Shown piece after piece: positions 1-11,241 of a stretch of DNA of 64,000 bases (position 1 is the stretch's first letter; every line of letters starts with the position of its first letter). The DNA comes from Pratylenchus scribneri (lineage: Eukaryota; Nematoda; Chromadorea; Rhabditida; Pratylenchidae), in contig JAQSEB010000112.1 of the NCBI GenBank assembly GCA_030063045.1, positions 372,001 to 436,000 on the forward strand. The letters are read 5' to 3'. Below the pieces are notes generated by a model. It had not been told where the DNA came from and did no database searches. It worked only from the letters and a program-made list of their open reading frames with translations. Made by a program: the position numbers and the translations under genes.

Positions 1-281
1 TTTAAGAAGAGAAGTGTTCGCACATGGTCAAAGTTACACTGCTGTTAGTAGAGGAAAAAGTTGGAAAGGAATAAAAATAAAATTAAATGAAGGTGAAAAA
101 AGGTGAAAAATATTGTTTGGAAAGAAGCACTTTAAATATTATTTGTTATTTAATTATTATGAATATTTTTAAATGAAATTGATTTTTTATTTAATTGAAA
201 ATCTTATCCATTAATTTAATTTATAAATTTTTATGTTTAAAAATCATTAAATTCATTTTGGCAAAATTCTTTAAATAAAGA

Positions 282-480
282 ATGAATTCGAATAATATTT
301 TGATTTTATCAATTGTCTCATTTCGTTTGATTCAGGTTTGTATGTTATTTTGGTTTTTATTTTTTATTTTTTCAGTTTTCATATGGATTGAATGCCGCCA
401 ATTTCCCTACCATCAAATGTTCATGTATAGAGGTGCGGTTAATTCAATTTCATGCGGGATGTGCGATTGGCCTATGGAAG
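282..480 (+). CDS. Possible two-exon small orphan gene
   Basis: Two exons join in frame: 282-335 (starts at ATG, ends before gtttgt) and 376-480 (after ttttttcag, ends before gtgagg). The first exon encodes a short hydrophobic N-terminus (ILILSIVSF) that could be a weak signal sequence. The second has three cysteines (CSC and GCA). Both exons are phase 0. If the gtgagg donor is used, further exons would have to lie in or beyond the repeats that start at about 600; if not, the frame runs on to a stop in the hairpin repeat near 663. No family was recognised. It could be a remnant of a gene broken by the neighbouring repeats. Confidence 0.3.
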
Positions 481-612
481 GTGAGGAATGAGGGGAACAA
501 TGGGAGGAAATTGAAGTCGGATGGGAGAGAGAGGAAAATTGAATTACCCTTACCCCCCTTTTCCATTAAAAAATTTAATATTTCCCATCATTTTTATTAT
601 AATAAATATTTA

Positions 613-654
613 ACGAGCGTTGGGATGCCGCGCCAGCGGCATCCCAACGCTCGT
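613..654. repeat. GC-rich perfect hairpin, copy 1
   Basis: Two 19-base arms (beginning acgagcgttgggatgccgc) flank a 4-base loop. It is strikingly GC-rich against its AT-rich surroundings. Matching hairpins lie at 1682-1722 and 6554-6592. Confidence 0.9.
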
Positions 655-1185
655 CCTATATAGTAAATGGGTCGTCTCTGTCCGTCACGCTAAAAATACG
701 AGTCAAATATTTATTTTTTGGCGTTTTGTATATTTTTTATTTGTAAGATTTTTTATCCAAAAATTAAATGATAGAATGAAGAAATAAAGAAAAAGAGATA
801 TTAGAGTATAAATATAAAGAAATAAAGGAAATTAAAATAAATATTTTTGTCGTGGACTATAATAATTAATTATAAAAATATAATATATTTCATCATTTTA
901 ATTCAATTATTTTAGCTAAATCGTTAATAAATAAATACTTTTTATTAAAATTTAAGTAGACTGTATTGTGGGGAATGTAAATTGATAAGAAAGGATGTGA
1001 GAAGTATTGAAAATTGACAATAGGAGCGGCCGGGAGCCGCGCAGCGGCGACCGGGCGCTCTTTTAAGCAAATTAAAACAATGGATAGAAAATGAGTGACT
1101 ATAATGAAATTGAAACTTTGAGAAAACTAAAACATAAAAATATGTTTGGATGGAAAAACAAATGTCTGAGTATGGAACTGTTGAG

Positions 1186-1560
1186 AATGAAGGGTAAAAA
1201 GCCGGGAATGGTCGAGAAAGAGGGGTAAAAAGTCGAGAATGAAGGGTAAAAACCGGGAATGGTCGAGAATGAAGGGTAAAAAGCCGGGAATTATCGAGAA
1301 TGAAGGGTAAAAAGCCGGGAATGGTCGAGAATGAAGGGTAAAAACCGGGAATGGTCGAGAATGAAGGGTAAAAAGCCGGGAATGGTCGAGAATGAAGGGT
1401 AAAAAGCCGGGGATGGTCGAGAAAGAGGGGTAAAAAGTCGAGAATGAAGGGTAAAAACCGAGAATAGTCGAGAATGAAGGGTAAAAATTCGGGAATCGCC
1501 GAGAATAAAAGTTAAAAGTCCGGGATGGACGAGAATCAAAGTAAAAAGTAGGGAATGGTA
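1186..1560. repeat. 30-31 bp minisatellite
   Basis: About twelve tandem units of the form gagaatgaagggtaaaaagc plus cgggaatggtc, alternating between about 30 and 31 bases, with decay towards the right end. A worn, shorter version lies at 6340-6410 in the second repeat unit. The minus-strand open frame across it is only the repeat translated. Confidence 0.9.
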
Positions 1561-1681
1561 GAGAATGGTAGAGAATTTAAGCTATATTATGAGTAAGGAA
1601 ACTTTATGCTTTCCATTGTTCCATTTAAAAAGAACGCAAATTAAATTTAGAGTTTTCCATCATTTTTATTTTAAAAGTTTA

Positions 1682-1722
1682 ACGAGCGTTGGGATGCCGC
1701 GAAGCGGCATCCCAACGCTCGT
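1682..1722. repeat. GC-rich perfect hairpin, copy 2
   Basis: Two 19-base arms with loop gaa, the same arms as the hairpin at 613. It ends 8 bases before the target duplication of the hAT element. Confidence 0.9.
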
Positions 1723-3651
1723 CCTACATAGTAAGTGGTAGTGTGCGGCAAATGGGTTTTACCGAGACCGAGACCGAGATATCTCGGGAAAACGAGATCT
1801 CGGAATATCTCGGTTTTTTCAAAAAATGACCGAGACGATACCGAGACCGATATCTCGGTAATATCTCGGTCTCGGGATATCTCGGTCGGAAAAAAACGAG
1901 ATCTCGCCGAGATACCGAGATTTTTAAAAAAAATTTTTAAAACTGTTTAAAATAGAATCTAAATTATTTCATTTATAATTTATACATTTTATTTAAAAAA
2001 AACGAAAATAAAATAAAGCAATAATCTTGTTTCAACTCAAATAATATTCCAAAAATAATAAATAAAGAGGAAATAAAATAACAATGCAAAAAATTGTTCA
2101 AATAAATTAATTTCATAAAATTTCAATATTTGTAATTAATTATTGGCAGTGTCTTATTTAAAAATACAAGTTTTTCGGCTGTATCCGGATTCAATCTTGA
2201 CCGGCGATAATCAAAAACATCATTGGCAACCGAAAAAGTTTCTTCGCTGGGCACTGAAGTTGCGGGAATGGATAAATGACGGCGCACAATTGGGCACAAA
2301 ATTGGAAATTCTTTTGCATGTTTTTCCCAAAATTCCAGCGGATCATCCTCCAAATTTTGTAATGCTAATTTTCGGTAAAATGTCAGTTCCAAATCGAGTT
2401 CATTTGGTTGTTGTTCATTTTCTTGTGAAGATGTCGGACTTGCTGGATTTGATGGAATTTTGTGACGCGAATTGTACTTCTTTGAACGAGCAGCGAAGAA
2501 ATCCAACTTTTGTTTTTTAATTGGCGGCTCTTCTGTTTCTACAGTATAAAATTTAATTTATTAATTATAATAAAATAGCACCTTTTTCATTTCCTTCTAT
2601 AATCAATTCATTAATTTCATTTGTATTTTTATTTTCATTTGTACCAATTTCCGCCATAATCCACGATTCAACATTTGATACAAATTCAATACGATTCGAA
2701 ACAAATTGATCTTTGAATCTTGGGTCCAAATAATGGCCAATTGAATAAACTCTAAATGAAAAGAAAAATTTAAAAAAAAAAACTGGAAAATTTTAGACCG
2801 ATTTTGCTCTTGACCGGAAAAACGTTCTCTTAATTGCTTCAATAATTTAATCCGCTCTTGCTCAACATTTGGCAATTTCTGAATTTCCATATCAATTTTT
2901 TAATTATTTTAAAAACCTGCTGTTCAATTTCGCTGATCAGCATATTTGAAATAGCAATTTGGGTTGACAATGGGCAAATTTCTTCACTAAATTTCCTTGA
3001 AGCCTGTTCAATTGGACTCAATAATTCCGCCAAATTTCCGAGTGTTTGAAATTCAAAGTCACTCAATGTTGCCAAATTTTTATTATGAAGGGCTTGATAC
3101 ATATCAATTGCTTGTTTTTGTTCAATTATTCGGCTTATCATGGCAAGGGTGGAATTCCATCTGGTTTTCACATCCTTTTATAGAATTTTATATAATTTAT
3201 TAAATAATAAAAATAAACTTGAATCAAATTATGATCGGGCAAATCCAGCATTTCTCGACATGCTTTCAATCGTTCAACAGCCAAATTTGAATGAGAAAAA
3301 TGCCCCACAATTGATCGGCATTTGGTCAATATTTCCGCATTTTCCTCAGTGAATAATTTTTCAACACACAAATTGAGTTTGTGCGCACCACAATCGGCAT
3401 GATCAAAATTGCCTTCAAATGCCTTTAAATATAAATATCATGCTTTAATTAATTAATAATAAATCAAATACTTTAATCATGTTGCTAGCATGATCCCGAA
3501 GAGTGACATTGCACTTATCAACTGGAATCGCCCATTCAGTTAACATCTCATTGAAAATTCTGTTCACATTGGTCGCATCATGAGTACCTTCGAAATGCTT
3601 CATACTAAGCATAAAATTCTTCCTTTCCCAATTTTTTGTAATCCAATGAGC

Positions 3652-4868
3652 AGTCAAAAACTAGGGTTGCGCCCCCGCACTGCGGGGGCAGAGTTTGCGG
3701 GGACGGGGATATGCGGGGATGGCACTTGCGGGGACGGGGACGGGGATGACCCTTGCGGGGATCCCCGCGGGGATCCCCGCGGGGACGGGGATAGACTGAA
3801 TTTTTGAAAAAGGTCTTATTTTTCAGAAAAAAAATTTCTGAAGAAAAATTTACTAAAATTTCAATAAATTATAATGGGCAAATTAATTTTAAATCATAAT
3901 TTTCTCTTTAATTACTTTATCTTCTGGATCATTTGAATTTGTTGGTACTACACATAATTGGGTCATTAGCGTTGGGCCACTTGCATCTAAGCTATTTTGA
4001 CGAGCCGTAGTTCATCAGCCATCAGCCAATAAACCAATTTAAATTATCTAAAGTGCATTTAATAGCCCTAAATATTGGCAATCCATTATTATATTGATCA
4101 TCAAAAATATAAAGTCTTGACTCAGTTTTGGCCAAAAACTTTGAAAAATCGCCTTTTTTGTATGTATGGTCATATTATGGTTGAAATGAAATATTACATT
4201 TTTGGATGATCATTAAACCATTGGATAGCCAACATTTAAGGCTATTAAATGCACTATGGATCATTTAAATTGGTTAATTGGCTGATGAGCTATGGCTTTT
4301 CAAAATCGCTGAGATGCTAGTGGCCAAGACGCTAATGTCCCTCGTCAGTTACACATTATCCAAATTTGTTTTTACAACCAAGATCTGAGATAATTTTTTT
4401 GCCATAAAGTTTCTTATATACATAAATCAACAATATGGTATGATATAATTAAAAAGGATATCAAATTCTTGATTATCACCATAAATTAACCATAAAAAGT
4501 GAATTTCTTAATTTTTCATTGTGGGGTCTGGGCCTGGGCTCCATAACAAAAGATTACAAATAGCCGCGCAGCGAAAGAATTAACTAAAAACGGCTGCGCA
4601 GTGAAAAATTTTTAATGAAAATTTAAAAATTCTACTAAAATCTGCTCAAAATTTCTTTGTCATATTCCATTTTCCTTGAAAAATCCAAAAATATGGGGTG
4701 CATGTTCATCCCCGCGGGGATGAATCCCCGCGGGGGTGGCTCTTGCGGGGACGGGGATGTGCGGGGATGGACTTGCGGGGACGGGGACGGGGATGAGGCC
4801 CAAAAAGTGCGGGGATCCTCCCCCGTCCCCGTCCCCGCGGGGACGGGGGCGCAACCCTAAGTCAAACT
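3652..4868. mobile_element. Nested GC-rich hAT-like element (copy 1)
   Basis: The element at 3662-4859 has inverted ends TAGGGTTGCGCCCCCG. It is flanked by agtcaaaaac at the left and agtcaaac at the right, which fits an 8-bp target duplication with two extra A residues on one side. Both ends are built from repeated cggggatg/cggggacgg blocks, far richer in GC than the host element. No coding frame was recognised. It lies in the transposase gene at an intron-exon border. Confidence 0.8.
3950..4365. repeat. Foldback repeat inside the nested element
   Basis: Imperfect inverted arms of about 150-200 bases. The left arm holds cattagcgttgggcc and gtgcatttaatagccc; the right arm holds the complements ggctattaaatgcac and aagacgctaatg. 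This makes a third nesting level: foldback, in GC-rich element, in hAT transposon. Confidence 0.7.
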
Positions 4869-6553
4869 TTATTTTTTCAATTAAAATTATTAAAAAATTA
4901 ATTAAACCTTATGAAGGAATGTTTGGTCGTTTTGGATGACCAGATATCAGATGTGAAATTTAAATATTCTGCTTGATCCAACTGAGCTTGAATGCAATTT
5001 TTTACGGCCAGATAAACACGCGGAAATGCCCACTCTCTGAAATGTTTTTCGTCTTTTAGCTTTTGCATTGAATTGTTGGTCCAAAAAAGTGAATGGAATG
5101 TTGGATGATTGATCGAACGAAATGAAGTATTGGTGCATGCAATATAATGAATAACTCGCTTGTCCAATGCGGTTAAATTGTCGAAAATTAAAACATTAAT
5201 TATTTTATTTTTATAAAAATTAACCTGATCCGTTAATTTTGACAAATTTATCCATTGAAGTGCCAGCTGCTTCATTTTTCTGTTGCTTTAATTGTTCATA
5301 TTTAGCCAAATATTCTGGATGTTGCTTTGTATGTGTTTTTAATCCAGTTGTATTAAAATCTTTTGTTTTTATCTTCGATTTGCATTCATTGCATTCAGCT
5401 TCATCTTTCGAAATTTTTTTATAAAGACCAATATTCCAATATAAACTACTCATTTTTTCTAAAATATATTAATAATTCAATTGAAATGTATATAGAAATG
5501 TAAGTATTCGATAAATAATAAAAATAAAATAATTCATTAACCATTATACATTATTAAAATTAAAACAATTTTAATATTTTTTATTTTCATAATGCCAATT
5601 TTAAAATAAAAAAAAAAGCATGTTTTGAAAATCTCGGTATCTCGGGATATCTCGCCGAGATTGAAGATCGACCGAGACGAGACCGAGACCGATATCTCGG
5701 GAAAATCTCGGTCTCGGTTTATCTCGGTTTTTTCAAAAAATGACCGAGACGATACCGAGACCGAGATCTCGGGAAAATCTCGGTCCGATATCTCGGGATA
5801 TCTCGGCGAGATCTCGTCTCGGGCCGCACACTAGTAAGTGGGCATGTTCGTTAGTTAGTAAACCAAAAAATACGAGTTAAATATTTATTTTTTGGCATTT
5901 TGTATTTTTTAATTTTTTTGACTTTTTGTCCAAAAATTAAATGATAGAGTGAAGAAATAAAGAAAAAAAAGAAGTTTTTTAGACTATAAATAAAAAGAAA
6001 TAAAAAAAATTAAAATAAATCTTTTTGCCGTGGACTATTATTAATTATAAAAATAATATATTTCATCATTTGAATTAATTATTAAATCGTTATTAAAAAA
6101 TACTTTTTTTATTAAAATTTAAGTAAATTGATTCCTTGGAATGTAAGAAAACAAAAAAGGATGTGAGAAGTATTGAAAATTGACAATAGGAGCGGCCGGG
6201 CGCTCCCTTAAGCAATTAAAACAATGAAAAAATGATTAAGCATAATGAAAAATGCCTTAAACATTTAATTCATTAAAATATCGATAAGAATTTGAAGGAA
6301 AAATAGAGAATGAGTTAGCATAAATGGATTATCAAGAACGAGGGGAAGGAAAAAGCTGTGAATGGTCGAGAATGAAAGGATAAAAGCCGAGAATGGTTGA
6401 GAATGTTGGAGATGAATGAATAGAAAATTGACGAATGAATTAATAGAATTAGAAATGATGAATGAATGAAGAATTTGAACTTTTATTCCATTTAAAGAGA
6501 AATGGAAAATGAATTCTCAAGCTTTCAATCATTTTTATTTTAAAAAATTTTAG

Positions 6554-6592
6554 CGAGCGTTGGGATGCCGCGAAGCGGCATCCCAACGCTCG
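6554..6592. repeat. GC-rich perfect hairpin, copy 3
   Basis: Two 18-base arms (cgagcgttgggatgccgc) with loop gaa. It closes the second repeat unit. Confidence 0.9.
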
Positions 6593-6595
6593 TCA

Positions 6596-7244
6596 AATTC
6601 TTATTTTGCCTGCTTGTTTTTCATGAATCTATTAAAATAGAAATATTTGAATGAATTAAATTATTAAAAAATACAACCATATTCTGCTTTAATTCATGAA
6701 TAATTACAATCAGATCATACAGCATTTATAACTATAATATTTGAAAAATCAATTTTATCCTTCACAATATTGCGTCATTAATTAATAAATGTCAATCTGC
6801 TGTTTACATTCACATGCTTCAGTCTCTTTAAATTAATTTAATATTCTTAAAATTAATTCATTCCTTTTGGCCATCTAATATGTATGAATTAGTAGACAGA
6901 TGGAAAATGAGCATTCACTTCACAGCTGCTTTATTAATTTAATCAGAAAATTCCACTAATACTGTCAACACAAAAAGGATATATATAGCAGGTGGTCGAC
7001 ATCGACAAAGAATTCAATTAATTTATTAAAGTTTAACCGAAACTAAGAAATATCATAATTCTGGCAAATCGAATAAAATCCATTTTGAAAAAAGAATTAA
7101 AAAATGTTCAATAATGAGAAATATTGCTTTACAAGTTAAAATTTCTTAATGCAAAATTTGGGGATACCAAAAAAACAAGTCAAAATAATTATATAATAAT
7201 TTTACAAATTTCAGTATGAAATAAGCGTTAAAAGGTGTCTCGAT
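6596..7244. other. AT-rich intergenic stretch before the GPCR gene
   Basis: No coding region is seen. A TATA-like gatatatatagcagg lies near 6977. An AG acceptor (aaatttcag, ending at 7213) lies 31 bases before the start codon of the next gene and could serve for trans-splicing. Confidence 0.5.
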
Positions 7245-10200
7245 ATGTCCTATAATACCTCCACGGACGTGGTAATGAATTTTTCTTATAAAGGAATTTA
7301 AATAAATACACACACACCCCTAAAGTGGTATCAATATTTTAAAAGTGATGACGGACCCCAAGCAGTGATCCTCATCGCCTTTTATGGCGGTCGTGCGTTG
7401 TTTGCCACGCTTGGTGTGCTTTTCAATGCAAGCATTGTGTATGTGACCGTCAAGAGCAAGTAAGATGATTCATTAATGATGCGAGTAAAATGGAGGAATC
7501 ACATAAAAATAGTTTTTAAGCGATCCATTTAAACACAAATTTACAATTACGACTAGGTCCGGTGGATTACAGCCTCTTTACTATAACCAATTAATGGATT
7601 TCATTATCCATTAATAAGGACGAACATACCGATTTCGCTCTGTTTTTATCCATGGATAACGAGCTAATGAATACGCGGTTTAATGAATTGGTTACAGAGG
7701 GGTGGGCACGGGTTAAATCTCTAAATCGAAATGGACCGTGCTTTTAGGCCTGAAGCGCGAAAAGAAACACACACACATAAAAATTACTTTTTCAATAGAA
7801 ATTTTGAACATTATTTTGAAATTTAAAATTTATTTTTACTTATCATTTTTGCACAATTTCATTTCAAATTTTTCTTTTTAAAATTTCATTGAAGGATTAA
7901 CATTTTTAAATTTTTCCTTAAAAAATTTTATTACCCGAGCTTTCGGAATTCGGACCCAGAACAGGCCCAGGGATCGGGCTTGGGTTTGGGTGTGTGCCCG
8001 GACCGGGCACGGATTTCTTGGGCTAGTGCCCACCCCTGATTTATTATCCATAGGAGGAGCATAAGGCCCCGTATATTTAATCCCGGTTAAAGGGATAGAA
8101 TCCGTGCAATTTTATTTTATAATTCCTCCCCGACAATTATTTTCGTTAACTAGACCCCGATTTTTTTTTATTTTTTTTCCTTACAAAATAATGGTATTTA
8201 ACATTTCATTAAGAAAATTCCAAACCCTAGAAATTCTATGAAAAAAAATTTTAAAAAAATAATTCTAAACACGGATAACAAGCTTAAGAGTAAATTCTTT
8301 TTAATCAATCAGCTAATTATACAAAAATAATCAATTTATTACAAAATGCCTAAAACCAATAAAGGTCCTTGCATGGAGTGTGCAATATCATGATCGCGAT
8401 GGACAGTGCCTTCTCAATGATTCTTGACGCCAGCTTCTACAATAGTTTTTTTGTACAACTTTCTGGACTGCGTTTCTTGCGCTACGATCAATGCTTTTGG
8501 TTTTTGCTCCCATTCGGTATGTTCGGTGAGATGGCCCAATTGACCATGGTCTTCACTGGGATTGATCGACTGCTCGCTGTGCTCTTCCCTTTTTGGTGCG
8601 TTTAGGCAACGTACATATTAAATTTTTCCTATTCTGACATTAATTCTCACTGTTCTGATTTGATTTCTCACTGTTCTGATTTGATTTCTCGCTGTTCTGA
8701 TTTGATTTAAGCCTGTTCTCTAATTTGATTTTCCATTATTCTGATTTTATTTAAGCTTATACTGAATTTATTTCCCCCTGGAACCCCTTGATCGGCTAAC
8801 CGATTTGGAGTTCGGCTAACCGATTTGAGGTAATCTCCAGATCCGATAGCCGATGTGTAGATAGCCTCTTGATTCCAGATCGTCTAGTCGAAATGGAGGC
8901 AAATGGTTGTTTGACTCCAAATCTGCTAGCCGATTTGTTTGACTCCAAATCGGCTAGCCGTCTCTGAATCGGCTAAATCTCCAAATCGGCTACAACATAT
9001 AAATATGTTTGTGTAACGGTCCATCATTCCATTAGGTACAACAAGCGCAGCAAGAAATTCCACTTTCTGATTCTGGGTACTTTGCTCACACTGTTTGCGA
9101 TCTATAACAGCATCATCAACTACTTCGACTTTAATCAGAGTCGTGATGTGTCAGTAAAAGTTGTGAAAAAAATTTTCTTGAAATTTTAGCATGGTGGCCT
9201 GCGCAACGAATGAGATGGGCCAAACAGCCTTGTTCGGGTCCATCATGCATGTGAATGGGCTCACCCTCAGTGGAAGTTTAATGATAATATACAGCACGCT
9301 GTGGTTCATTGTGTTCCAGCTGAAAACTACCAATATTAGTTGGTGAATTTAAATTAAACTAATTCTGAGAATCCTAAAAGAATTCGCATCCTAAAAAATT
9401 TTCTTTATTTTTTCCAAATTGATTTCTAGGAGATTTTTGAGAGCGTGGTCACGAATCTGACATCCATTTTGTCATATCTCACCATCTTGGTAAGAAAATG
9501 CCTACTTTTACCATGAAAAAGCATAGGCAGGATCAAGGGCATTTATGGTGAAAATTTTTATATAGCTAATTATAGTTCAATCATCGCAACTCGTCGAATT
9601 GAATCTAATGGTATAGGTCTAAATACTCTACCAGATATATATTACCCTTTGGCCATAAGTTGCCAATAACTTCATATTACATCATAAAAATAGTATCATT
9701 CGATTCTGCTGGCAGAGCTGCATCGATTGAGCTATTAATTGGCTATATCTATATAAAATTTTTCACCCAAAATGCCCTTGTTCCTGCCCATGTGTTTTTC
9801 CATGATTAAAGGTGGCATTATCTTACCAAGATGGCAATATATGGCAAAATGATTGTCAGATTTGAATTCCCCTATGCAGATAATCCTCTAAAACGAATTT
9901 TTAAATAAAATATGAAAAAATTTTTTGAATGCAGATTCTTTAAAATTTGTCTAATTTTTTCAATCAATACTTTGATCAATATTTTTATTAAAGAATAATT
10001 GACATTTTATACTTTACTTAATTATAAGTTCAAAAATGCCCAAATTTGATATCCATTAGAGTGAATCTTTGGATGGATGTTTGACTCTTTGATATTTTCT
10101 TTTGGTCTTTTTAGATGTGAATGAGAACAACCGAAAGGTGATTAAGTCCCTCATTTTCATCATCTTACTCAACATGTTCGGCGTATTCTGTCGGATCACT

Positions 10201-10553
10201 GTGAACATGTTCTTCAAACTTTTATCGCCCAACGTTTTCATTAAGCGAGGCTTTTCCAATGTCGCATCGCTACTCGTCATCACAGTTTACAGTGCAAATG
10301 CCCCGGTTCTGTACACGATCAGGTGTGAACTAGTTATATATGTATTTGGAAGAAAAACAAACTATATTAATTCAGCAATGAGTACCGTGATAATTTCAAC
10401 CGACATTTCAAATGGCTCCCGAAAGTGATCAGTATCGGCCCAAATCAAGTTGAAATCCAGAACGTCATGACGAGTAATACAACAGGCCCAATGCCGCTGG
10501 TACAAATCATTTCGATTCCAAATCGTCGCGGTTCCTATGTTTTCTCTTCCTGA
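7245..10553 (+). CDS. SRSX-family seven-transmembrane chemoreceptor
   Basis: The exons are 7245-7271, 7326-7459, 8365-8595, 9036-9149, 9190-9338, 10115-10322 and 10376-10553. All phases agree and give 346 residues, close to the usual size for the family. The product is a predicted plasma-membrane G-protein-coupled receptor of sensory neurons. Visible hallmarks are a short N-terminus with an NTST glycosylation site, a first membrane helix followed by VTVKSK, LHGVCN before the second helix, GIDRLLAVLFPFW after the third (the family's equivalent of the DRY motif), NRKVIKSL before the sixth, and APVLYTIR-SNEYR after the seventh. The start was chosen because exon 1 joins exon 2 in phase and the family has a short extracellular N-terminus. 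The donor of exon 4 (gtcagt) is weak. Introns 2 and 5 carry MITE-like repeats. Family assignment rests on motifs; the ligand is unknown. Confidence 0.85.
7698..8037. mobile_element. hAT-like MITE in GPCR intron 2
   Basis: A perfect 12-base inverted end pair, AGGGGTGGGCAC and GTGCCCACCCCT, bounds 340 bases with no coding frame. The terminal sequence resembles many hAT ends. No clean 8-bp target duplication is visible, so it is probably old or sits in another repeat: the flank 7570-7697 is itself a partial inverted repeat built on aaccaattaatgg and its complement. Confidence 0.6.
8630..9000. repeat. Short tandem and palindromic repeats in GPCR intron 3
   Basis: The left part (8645-8715) has about four 21-base units of the type tgttctgatttgatttctc. 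The right part (8795-9000) has about ten copies, in both orientations, of a motif based on ccaaatcggctagccg. Both lie wholly within an intron. Confidence 0.75.
9454..9863. repeat. Foldback element in GPCR intron 5
   Basis: The arms are imperfect inverted copies: aatctgacatccattttg at the left matches the complement of caaaatgattgtcagatt at the right, and the similarity continues inwards through the ggcagg and caagggcat segments. The left arm contains ccatcttggtaag, which imitates an exon end. Confidence 0.8.
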
Positions 10554-10980
10554 TTGATGGATGCACGTCAACATGGAGATTTCTATCACAACAAGGAGCT
10601 CAATATTTATAAACAAAAAGATGCTATAATAACTAATCACCCTCTTTGATTGATGCGGTTTGGAGCTGTCGCTGTGGATTAGAAAGCCAAAAGAGAAACT
10701 ATAGAATATTGCCAGAGATAGATAAGATTAACAAATGATATCTGAGTCAAATTTATTAATCATATAATAAACGATTTAATTTGGCGTGTATGATTTTTAT
10801 ACCTATATTCGGGAGTTAAATATTAGCAGCTTATTCTACTACAAGAAGTTATTGTATTGCCTAATTCAACTTATTATTCGCAGATAAATTAAAAAATTTT
10901 TCATATGTAAAATTACAATAATCAATTGTAAAAAATATTTACAATGCAAGATGAATATAATAAAAAAAGAGATAATATTA

Positions 10981-11241
10981 ATTTGTCCAAAAAAACAAAA
11001 CACTGAATTTGTCCAAAATCATTCGTGTCGGAAAATATTATATTTTTGCGGCCATATAACTTGGTTATAACTAGGTTAGTTATTAGGGCTCACTCCAGGA
11101 TTAGGATCAAGACAGGGACGGGATTGGGGGTAAGGTTAGATCCTAAAGAAGTCTGATTTGACCAAATTATATGGCCTCAAAAAGATATTATTTTTCGACA
11201 CGAAAGATTTTTGAACAATTCAGTGTTTTTTCTGGACAAAT
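10981..11241. repeat. Foldback element, ccatataacttgg family
   Basis: The arms share atttgtcc...cactgaatt and gtgtcggaaaatattat...ggccatataacttgg, with the complement on the right ending ctggacaaat. The loop holds ggattgggggtaaggttag. A second copy of the family is the target of hAT copy 2 (47978-52300). Confidence 0.8.

Larger units (their letters stand above)
660..1740. repeat. Dispersed repeat unit, first copy
   Basis: The stretch after the first hairpin (tacgagtcaaatatttattttttgg, then ggagcggccgg...gggcgctc, then the minisatellite, then the next hairpin) is repeated in diverged form from 5842 to 6595. The order hairpin, AT-rich spacer, GC-rich short palindrome, minisatellite, hairpin is kept. 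The first copy holds about 17 extra bases in the short palindrome (1018-1062). The second copy is split by the hAT element. Confidence 0.75.
2123..5453 (-). pseudogene. hAT transposase gene, interrupted (copy 1)
   Basis: Domains in order are an N-terminal BED-type zinc finger (ECNEC and a later H-x4-H type pair, 5225-5453), the first part of the catalytic domain (ending in the SDIWSS motif, 4908-5190), the middle of the RNase-H-like domain (3445-3660), further exons with the DPRFK motif near 2720, and the C-terminal hAT dimerisation region with LSIPATS and SEETFS motifs (2123-2538). Eight coding pieces can be traced. Two defects are visible. The nested element at 3662-4859 sits on the acceptor of the third piece, and the two extra T residues at its edge put a stop in the expected frame. 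No AG acceptor is visible before the second piece. It probably makes no active transposase. Confidence 0.85.
1731..5841 (-). mobile_element. hAT transposon copy 1, 4,095 bp, with 8-bp target duplication
   Basis: The element runs 1739-5833. Its ends are inverted (TAGTGTGCGGC at the left, GCCGCACACTA at the right) and it is flanked by the direct repeat gtaagtgg at 1731-1738 and 5834-5841, the 8-bp duplication typical of hAT insertion. Both subterminal regions (about 1755-1925 and 5630-5825) are packed with CCGAGATATCTCGG-type palindromic motifs, likely transposase binding sites. The transposase gene lies on the minus strand and a second element is nested at 3662-4859. An equal-length inverted copy lies at 48123-52217; positions in the two copies sum to 53956 throughout. 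Confidence 0.95.

Noticed and set aside
1291..1539. Minus-strand 82-codon frame
   Set aside because: It is a translation of the 30-31 bp minisatellite.
9427..9486. Exon-like segment with AG and GT borders between GPCR exons 5 and 6
   Set aside because: Neither frame joins both neighbours, and most of it (from 9454) is the left arm of the foldback element. Direct splicing of 9338 to 10115 restores the family sequence.
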